Program-made: the position numbers and the translations under genes
NCBI GenBank assembly: GCA_021851625.1
Contig: JAJZCX010000031.1
Span: 1 to 9,717, forward strand
Length of the DNA: 9,717 bases
Direction of reading: 5' to 3'
Origin: Acidobacteriota bacterium
Lineage (GTDB): Bacteria; Acidobacteriota; Terriglobia; Terriglobales; Acidobacteriaceae
Part shown: positions 5,969 to 9,717 of the stretch, piece after piece
Position numbering within the stretch: the stretch's first letter is position 1
How the letters are laid out: the number at the start of each line of letters is the position of its first letter
The notes under the pieces: model-generated
Databases searched by the model: none
What the model was told of the DNA's origin: nothing
What the model saw: the letters and a program-made list of their open reading frames with translations, nothing else

Positions 5969-6604
5969 TTGGCTCGTTACACAGGACCCGTCTGTCGTCT
6001 TTGCCGTCGTGAAGGCGTCAAGCTGTTTTTGAAAGGCCCCAAGTGCTTTTCTGACAAGTGCGCCATTGAAAAGCGCAACTTCGCGCCCGGCCAGCATGGC
6101 CGCGACCGCAAGGTGAAGGCCAAGATCGTTGGCTATGGCTTGCAGTTGCGCGAAAAGCAGAAGGCCAAGCGCATGTACTTCGCCCAAGAGGGCCAGTTCC
6201 GCGCGTACTACGAAAAGGCCAGCCGCGCCCCAGGCGTCACCGGCGAGTTGCTCTTGCAACAATTGGAGCGCCGCTTGGACAACGTTGCCTTCCGTTTGGG
6301 CTTTGCCATCTCGCGCCGTCAGGCACGCCAAGTTGTACGCCACGGCCACGTCGAAGTGAATGGCCGCAAGGTGAACATTCCCTCGTTCCAAGTGAGCGTG
6401 GGCGATGAGATTCGCGTCCGTGAAGGCAGCAAGAGCCTGCCCATCTTTGCCACGGCGGCGGAGTACAGTGGTCAGGGCCACGCGCCCAACTGGCTGACCA
6501 TCGACCGCAACAGCCTGAGCGGCAAGGTGCTCTCGCTGCCCAAGCGTGAAGACATTCAGTTGCCGGTCAACGAGCAGTTGATCGTCGAGTTGTACAGCAA
6601 GTAA
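5969..6604 (+). CDS. rpsD: 30S ribosomal protein S4, zinc-binding form
   Basis: S4 is a primary assembly protein that nucleates the 5' domain of 16S rRNA and lines the mRNA entry. In several bacteria it also represses its own operon by binding an mRNA structure. The 211-residue product starts MARYTGPVCRLCRREG. Four cysteines, C9-x2-C12 and C26-x4-C31, mark the zinc-containing form. Residues about 100-165 are the S4 RNA-binding domain (RRLDNVAFRLGF, ISRRQARQVVRHGHVEVNGR). The start is TTG with a strong TAGGAG site. Unlike Bacillus subtilis, where rpsD lies elsewhere, it sits between rpsK and rpoA as in proteobacteria. It is flanked on both sides by long structured gaps. Confidence 0.98.
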   Translation: MARYTGPVCRLCRREGVKLFLKGPKCFSDKCAIEKRNFAPGQHGRDRKVKAKIVGYGLQLREKQKAKRMYFAQEGQFRAYYEKASRAPGVTGELLLQQLERRLDNVAFRLGFAISRRQARQVVRHGHVEVNGRKVNIPSFQVSVGDEIRVREGSKSLPIFATAAEYSGQGHAPNWLTIDRNSLSGKVLSLPKREDIQLPVNEQLIVELYSK

Positions 6605-6627
6605 GCGCGACGCAGTACGGGTCGCTG

Positions 6628-6670
6628 CTGCAAGACTCCGGCGTTTGCTCTGCGCAGACGCCGGAAGCAG
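6628..6670 (+). promoter_or_regulatory. Strong hairpin in the rpsD-rpoA gap
   Basis: TCCGGCGT (6637-6644) pairs perfectly with ACGCCGGA (6658-6665). The stem continues inward through T6645-G6657 and TGC/GCA to a five-base loop at 6649-6653, twelve pairs in all. CTGC (6628-6631) and GCAG (6667-6670) can extend it beyond an internal loop. It ends about 85 bases before the rpoA ribosome site and has no U-tract, so it fits an RNA processing, stability or translational control element better than a terminator. Confidence 0.55.
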
Positions 6671-6768
6671 AAGATGTCGCCTCGTGCGGCATTCCAATCG
6701 ATTGAAGGAGAACAGGCGCGGCCGTTGCAGAATGCTTCGCGACGCTTGCCGTGCAGGAGATTACACCT

Positions 6769-7872
6769 ATGTTGTGGCGAGGATTTCAAAAACCGAAGCG
6801 TCTCTCCGTGGATGTGGAGACACTTACCGACAAGTATGGCAAGTTCAGCGCGCAGCCCTTTGAGCGCGGATTCGGCACCACCGTGGGCAACGCCCTGCGG
6901 CGCGTGCTGCTCTCCTCGATTGAAGGCGCGGCGGTTACCGCTGTGCGCGTCGAAGGCGTGCTGCATGAGTTCCAAGCACTGCCCGGTGTGGTGGAAGACG
7001 CAACCGACCTGATTCTGAATTTGAAGCAGGTTCCCTTCAAGCTGAACGGCGAAGGCCCCAAGGCCATTTATCTGCGCGCCGATCAGCCGGGCATCGTTAC
7101 CTCTGGCATGATCGAAGCCGATGGCGACGTGGAGATCCTCGACAAGAATGTGTACATCGCCACGGTGAGCGAAGGCGGCAAGCTGGACATGGAGATGCGC
7201 TTGAATCGCGGGCGCGGCTATGTCTCTGCCGACAAGAACTTCGACGCCGATCTGGGCATTGGCTTCATCCCGGTGGACTCGGTGCACTCGCCCGTGCGCA
7301 AGGTCAACTACACGGTGGACGCGGCCCGTCTCGGCCAGATCACCGACTACGACAAGCTGACGCTGGAGGTTTGGACGAATGGCAGCATTCTGCCAGCCGA
7401 CGCGATTGGCCTTGCCGCCAAACTGCTCAAGGATCACATGAGCATCTTCATCAATTTTGAAGAAGAGATCGAAGCTGGTGGCGTTGGCGACTCTGGTAGC
7501 GGCCTGCACGGCAACGACAATCTGAACCGCTCGGTCGAAGAGTTGGAGCTTTCTGTGCGCAGCTACAACTGCCTGAAGAATGCCAACATCCAGACCATCG
7601 GCGAACTGGTGCAGAAGACCGAAGCCGAAATGCTCAAGACCAAAAACTTTGGCCGCAAGTCGCTCAACGAGATCAAGGAAATCCTGGCGCAGATGGGCTT
7701 TTCGCTCGGCATGCGCATCGATGAGAGCGGCAACCCCGTCCCAGGCCCGACCAGCATACTACCCGCGGCTGTTTTGAGCGGCGCTGGCCGGTTTGAGGAT
7801 GACGAGGACGAAGACGAAGAGGACTTCGACGACGAGGCACTGGCGACGAAGGACGATGCGGAGAGCTTCTAA
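6769..7872 (+). CDS. rpoA: DNA-directed RNA polymerase subunit alpha
   Basis: The alpha subunit dimerises to start RNA polymerase assembly, and its C-terminal domain binds promoter UP elements and activators. The 367-residue product has the N domain at about 1-232 (FERGFGTTVGNALRRVLLSS near 31-50, LHEFQALPGVVEDATDLILN near 65-84), a Gly/Ser/Asn-rich linker (about 236-253), and the C domain at about 255-317. Residues matching the DNA-contacting set of Escherichia coli are kept with one-residue offset: R264, N267, C268, G295, K297 and S298. A further 50 residues follow, ending in a very acidic stretch (342-366), where the E. coli protein has only a short tail. The ATG at 6769 has AGGAG eight bases upstream; an in-frame GTG at 6751 overlaps that site and is not the start. 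rplQ follows after 49 bases. Confidence 0.98.
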   Translation: MLWRGFQKPKRLSVDVETLTDKYGKFSAQPFERGFGTTVGNALRRVLLSSIEGAAVTAVRVEGVLHEFQALPGVVEDATDLILNLKQVPFKLNGEGPKAIYLRADQPGIVTSGMIEADGDVEILDKNVYIATVSEGGKLDMEMRLNRGRGYVSADKNFDADLGIGFIPVDSVHSPVRKVNYTVDAARLGQITDYDKLTLEVWTNGSILPADAIGLAAKLLKDHMSIFINFEEEIEAGGVGDSGSGLHGNDNLNRSVEELELSVRSYNCLKNANIQTIGELVQKTEAEMLKTKNFGRKSLNEIKEILAQMGFSLGMRIDESGNPVPGPTSILPAAVLSGAGRFEDDEDEDEEDFDDEALATKDDAESF

Positions 7873-7921
7873 CTCCACTGCAATTTTTGAACTGAAGAAT
7901 TCGAACTGAGAGAGATTGGCC

Positions 7922-8386
7922 ATGCGTCATCGCAATGCAGGATTCAAACTAGGACGAAACACCAGCCACCGCCGCGCCATGCTGCGCAATCTGGTTACGT
8001 CCATTCTTCTGGAGGATCGCGTCCAGACCACCATCACCAAAGCCAAGGCGGCTCGCCCGGAAGTGGAACGAATGATCACGCTGGGCAAGCGCGGCGATTT
8101 GCACGCCCGCAGACAGGCACTGTCCTATCTGCAGACGGGCGAAGCGGTCACGCGGCTCTTTGACACCGTCGCGCCCCGCTATGGCGAGCGCAACGGCGGC
8201 TACCTGCGCATTCTGCGCGCTGGCTTCCAAAAAGGAGACGGAGCGGAGATCGCCTTCGTCGAATTGCTCGGAGCAGAAAAGCACTTGGACGAGAAGCGCC
8301 AAAAGAGCGCCAACGCCCGGCAGAAGCGTCGCGATGCTGTTGCCGCGTCCATGAAGGAAAGCGAAGAGAGCGGCGACAAGGAATAA
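7922..8386 (+). CDS. rplQ: 50S ribosomal protein L17
   Basis: L17 binds 23S rRNA close to the exit of the polypeptide tunnel on the back of the large subunit. The 154-residue product starts MRHRNAGFKLGRNTSHRRAM, the family's most conserved segment, then LRNLVTSILLEDRVQTT (21-37), LGKRGDLHARRQAL (54-67) and the RILRAGFQKGDGAEIAFVELL core end (96-116). The last 35 residues form a charged Lys/Arg/Glu tail that makes it longer than the 120-127 residues of many bacteria. The ATG at 7922 is preferred over TTG 7916 because L17 begins MRHR; GAGAGAGA lies just upstream. It is the last gene of the + strand cluster, as in classical alpha operons. Confidence 0.97.
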   Translation: MRHRNAGFKLGRNTSHRRAMLRNLVTSILLEDRVQTTITKAKAARPEVERMITLGKRGDLHARRQALSYLQTGEAVTRLFDTVAPRYGERNGGYLRILRAGFQKGDGAEIAFVELLGAEKHLDEKRQKSANARQKRRDAVAASMKESEESGDKE

Positions 8387-8408
8387 GCACCGCTCGCACG
8401 CGCAAGAA

Positions 8409-8446
8409 TAACGGGCACAGACTTCGGTCTGTGCCCGTTACGTTTT
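8409..8446 (+). terminator. UUCG-capped hairpin ending the ribosomal protein cluster
   Basis: TAACGGGCACAGAC (8409-8422) pairs perfectly over 14 bases with GTCTGTGCCCGTTA (8427-8440) around a TTCG tetraloop closed by C-G, the extra-stable type. CG then TTTT (8443-8446) follows on the + strand. On the - strand the stem is followed by TTCTT, so it may also stop transcripts of the convergent ribA gene. It lies 22 bases after the rplQ stop. Confidence 0.88.
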
Positions 8447-8533
8447 GCCTGTCAGTGTGATTTCGTGAATTTCAGATTTGCTTCCGTTGGCTATAGGCAG
8501 CGTTCTCCCGTCCATCCCTGCTGCCAAAATGCT

Positions 8534-9166
8534 CTATTGCTCCGACAAGTGGCCGAGCTTTTCCCGTTTGACTTGCAGATATTTTTCGAAGGACTCGATG
8601 GGCGTGACGCTGGCCGAGACACGCTCGGCAACGTGAATGCCAGCGGATTCGAGCGCGGCAACTTTTTCGGGGTTGTTGGTCATCAAACGCACGCGCGCGA
8701 CGCCGAGCAGCTTGAGCACCGCAGCGGGCAGGGCAAACTCGCGGCAGTCGGCCTTGAAGCCGAGGTGCTCGTTGGCTTGCACGGTGTCCATGCCCGTGTC
8801 TTGCAGCGCATAGGCTTGCAGCTTGGGCATCAGGCCGATGCCGCGACCCTCCTGCATTTCATAGAGCAGAATGCCAGCGCCGGTCTGCGCGATTTGATCG
8901 AGCGCCAACTCCAATTGCAGGCGGCAATCGCAGCGCAGAGAGCCGAGCACATCGCCAGTGAGGCATTGCGAGTGAATGCGCACCAGCGGCGGCTGCGTGT
9001 GGATGTCGCCAAGCACGAGCGCGACCATCTCCTCCTGTTGCGCAGGCGAGCAGCCGGGTGTTGGTGCGGTGTCGCCGCGCTCGCCGACAAAGCCGTGGAT
9101 GCGGAAGTGCGCCCAGCGACTGGGAAAATCAGCCTCGGCAACCTTGCGTACATTCAAAAACGCCAT
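8534..9166 (-). CDS. ribA: GTP cyclohydrolase II
   Basis: This enzyme opens the imidazole ring of GTP, releasing formate and pyrophosphate, to give the first committed pyrimidine intermediate of riboflavin synthesis in the cytoplasm. The 210-residue product is a stand-alone RibA domain without a fused dihydroxybutanone phosphate synthase (RibB) domain. The zinc ligands are C68-x10-C79-x-C81 in HSQCLTGD...RCDC. YEMQEGRGIGL (102-112), Y119 and the catalytic pair D140 and R142 correspond to Y105, D126 and R128 of Escherichia coli. It is about 14 residues longer than the E. coli enzyme because of an insertion near 28-46. The start at 9166 fits the family N terminus; the frame stays open upstream without similarity. 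No Shine-Dalgarno sequence precedes the ATG, but a TATAAT lies at 9173-9178. Confidence 0.96.
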   Translation of the reverse strand: MAFLNVRKVAEADFPSRWAHFRIHGFVGERGDTAPTPGCSPAQQEEMVALVLGDIHTQPPLVRIHSQCLTGDVLGSLRCDCRLQLELALDQIAQTGAGILLYEMQEGRGIGLMPKLQAYALQDTGMDTVQANEHLGFKADCREFALPAAVLKLLGVARVRLMTNNPEKVAALESAGIHVAERVSASVTPIESFEKYLQVKREKLGHLSEQ

Positions 9167-9172
9167 GATTTG

Positions 9173-9178
9173 ATTATA
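9173..9178 (-). promoter_or_regulatory. Perfect TATAAT -10 box close to the ribA start
   Basis: The - strand reads TATAAT with six bases between it and the A of the ribA ATG. Normal spacing from a -10 box would place the first transcribed base at or next to the start codon, so the mRNA could be leaderless. The sequence about 17 bases upstream (ATGCTC) is a poor -35 match, so activity is not certain. Confidence 0.5.
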
Positions 9179-9401
9179 GGATTGCGCGCGAGTTCGAGCA
9201 TTTTGTGCGAGCGTGCACGGTCGTGAAAGAGTTGCGGTACTGACTCTCCCACGCAAGTCAAAAGACGGCTTGCATGGGGAACCCGAAGATTTTTGTCGGG
9301 GGAGAACCCAGGTCTCAGAAGCGAGACCTGGGGCACCCGCAGCAGCACCCGAAACAGAAATGGGTGCCAAAAATTTTGTGAACACGGGACACGAGGACGG
9401 T
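9179..9401. other. Gene-free spacer between bshA and ribA
   Basis: No credible gene is visible in this stretch. It contains three inverted repeats: CCCGA/TCGGG (9282-9286 and 9296-9300), the perfect 10-bp stem at 9307-9332, and GCACCC/GGGTGC (9345-9350 and 9362-9367). The ribA -10 box lies at its ribA end. A 64-codon open frame over 9154-9348 on the - strand runs into ribA and has no recognisable features. Confidence 0.6.
9307..9332. repeat. Perfect inverted repeat, possible dispersed intergenic element or terminator
   Basis: CCCAGGTCTC (9307-9316) and GAGACCTGGG (9323-9332) form a perfect 10-bp stem with a six-base loop. It lies downstream of the bshA-like gene, so it may help end that transcript, though no strong T-tract follows on the - strand. 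Its form resembles short palindromic intergenic repeats that I associate with acidobacterial genomes; that link is from memory and was not checked. Confidence 0.6.
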
Positions 9402-9717
9402 CTATCGCACCGGGCCGTTGAGCACGGACTCATAAAACCGCTCATAGCTGGAGATGACGCGCGAGGCGCAGAAAGTGCGCTGTGCCTCACAGCGTGCGGC
9501 CTTGGCCATGGTTTGCAGTCGTTCCGGATCGCGCAGCAGTGCGATGGCGGCCTCGCTCATCTCCGCGATGGCACCGACGGGGAAGAGCATACCGGTCACG
9601 TTGTGCTCGATCAATTCGGGCATGCCGCCAACATCGGTGCCGATGGTGGGCACCTCGCAAGCCATGGCTTCGAGCGCGGCCAGGCCGAAGGATTCCAACT
9701 CGCTCGGCATCAACATC
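9402..9717 (-). CDS. bshA: GT4 glycosyltransferase, probably BshA (GlcNAc-malate synthase), C-terminal part
   Basis: Only the last 104 or so codons are in the window; the gene continues past 9717, and the first visible Met at 9716 is internal, not the start. The segment is the donor-binding Rossmann half of a family 4 (GT-B) glycosyltransferase. It carries the E-x7-E motif (ESFGLAALE), followed by AMACEVPTIGTDVGGMPELI and HNVTGMLFPVG. The combination LMPSELESFGLAALEAMACEVP with IGTDVGG closely resembles BshA. BshA joins GlcNAc from UDP-GlcNAc to L-malate in the first step of bacillithiol synthesis. Other GT4 enzymes share the E-x7-E region, so the exact substrate is less certain than the family. 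The stop is TAG at 9402-9404. It reads in the same direction as ribA, 235 bases away, so shared transcription is possible but unproven. Confidence 0.75.
   Translation of the reverse strand, partial: MLMPSELESFGLAALEAMACEVPTIGTDVGGMPELIEHNVTGMLFPVGAIAEMSEAAIALLRDPERLQTMAKAARCEAQRTFCASRVISSYERFYESVLNGPVR

Noticed and set aside
6751..6768. GTG start six codons upstream of rpoA
   Set aside because: It would use the Shine-Dalgarno sequence as coding bases; the family starts at MLWRGFQKP, at the ATG at 6769.
6556..7509. Long open frame antisense to rpoA, with a second one over rpsD (5831-6697)
   Set aside because: Both are shadows of strongly conserved genes and show no family features.
8465..9226. 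253-codon open frame on the + strand opposite ribA
   Set aside because: RibA on the - strand has all its zinc and catalytic residues. The + strand frame has no recognisable motif.
9167..9490. 108-codon upstream extension of ribA
   Set aside because: It would overlap the bshA-like gene end and the repeat-bearing spacer, and has no RibB or other domain. The RibA family start is at 9166.
1..9717. New defence, mobile or biosynthetic system
   Set aside because: Every sizeable stretch is explained by core translation, transcription, secretion or cofactor genes. No transposase, integrase, toxin-antitoxin pair, CRISPR array or unknown multi-gene block was seen.

Overview
The window is a bacterial housekeeping locus. 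It holds the 3' part of the S10/spc/alpha ribosomal protein supercluster on the + strand, followed by two convergent genes on the - strand. GC content looks moderately high. The gene order (secY-adk-map-infA-rpmJ-rpsM-rpsK-rpsD-rpoA-rplQ), the neighbouring bacillithiol-type glycosyltransferase and a distinctive intergenic inverted repeat suggest a member of the Acidobacteriota, probably class Terriglobia. That placement is an inference from protein flavour and context; no database search was made.

Layout. Positions 1-4852 carry the end of the spc-type segment: the 3' end of rplR (L18), rpsE (S5), rpmD (L30), rplO (L15), secY, adk, map, infA and rpmJ (L36). Positions 5026-8386 carry the alpha-type segment: rpsM (S13), rpsK (S11), rpsD (S4), rpoA and rplQ (L17). 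A strong UUCG-capped hairpin at 8409-8446 closes the cluster. On the opposite strand lie ribA (GTP cyclohydrolase II, 8534-9166) and the C-terminal end of a GT4 glycosyltransferase resembling BshA (9402-9717, cut by the window edge). Between them is a 235-base spacer with inverted repeats.

How the genes work together. The + strand genes supply ribosome subunits, the initiation factor IF-1, the RNA polymerase alpha subunit, the SecY translocon channel, N-terminal methionine removal (Map) and adenylate balance (Adk), so growth-linked functions are co-expressed. Two stop/start overlaps of the TAATG type (secY/adk and rpsM/rpsK) suggest translational coupling. Three longer gaps (before rpsM, rpsD and rpoA) interrupt the otherwise tight packing. 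The last two contain convincing hairpins without U-tracts and are the best candidates for cis-acting RNA control.

I found no CRISPR array, mobile element, tRNA, defence system or other new multi-gene system. The points worth a second look are the structured gaps inside the operon, a TATAAT box placed so that ribA could be leaderless, an acidic tail on RpoA, an N-terminal extension on Adk, and the ribA-bshA spacer repeat.
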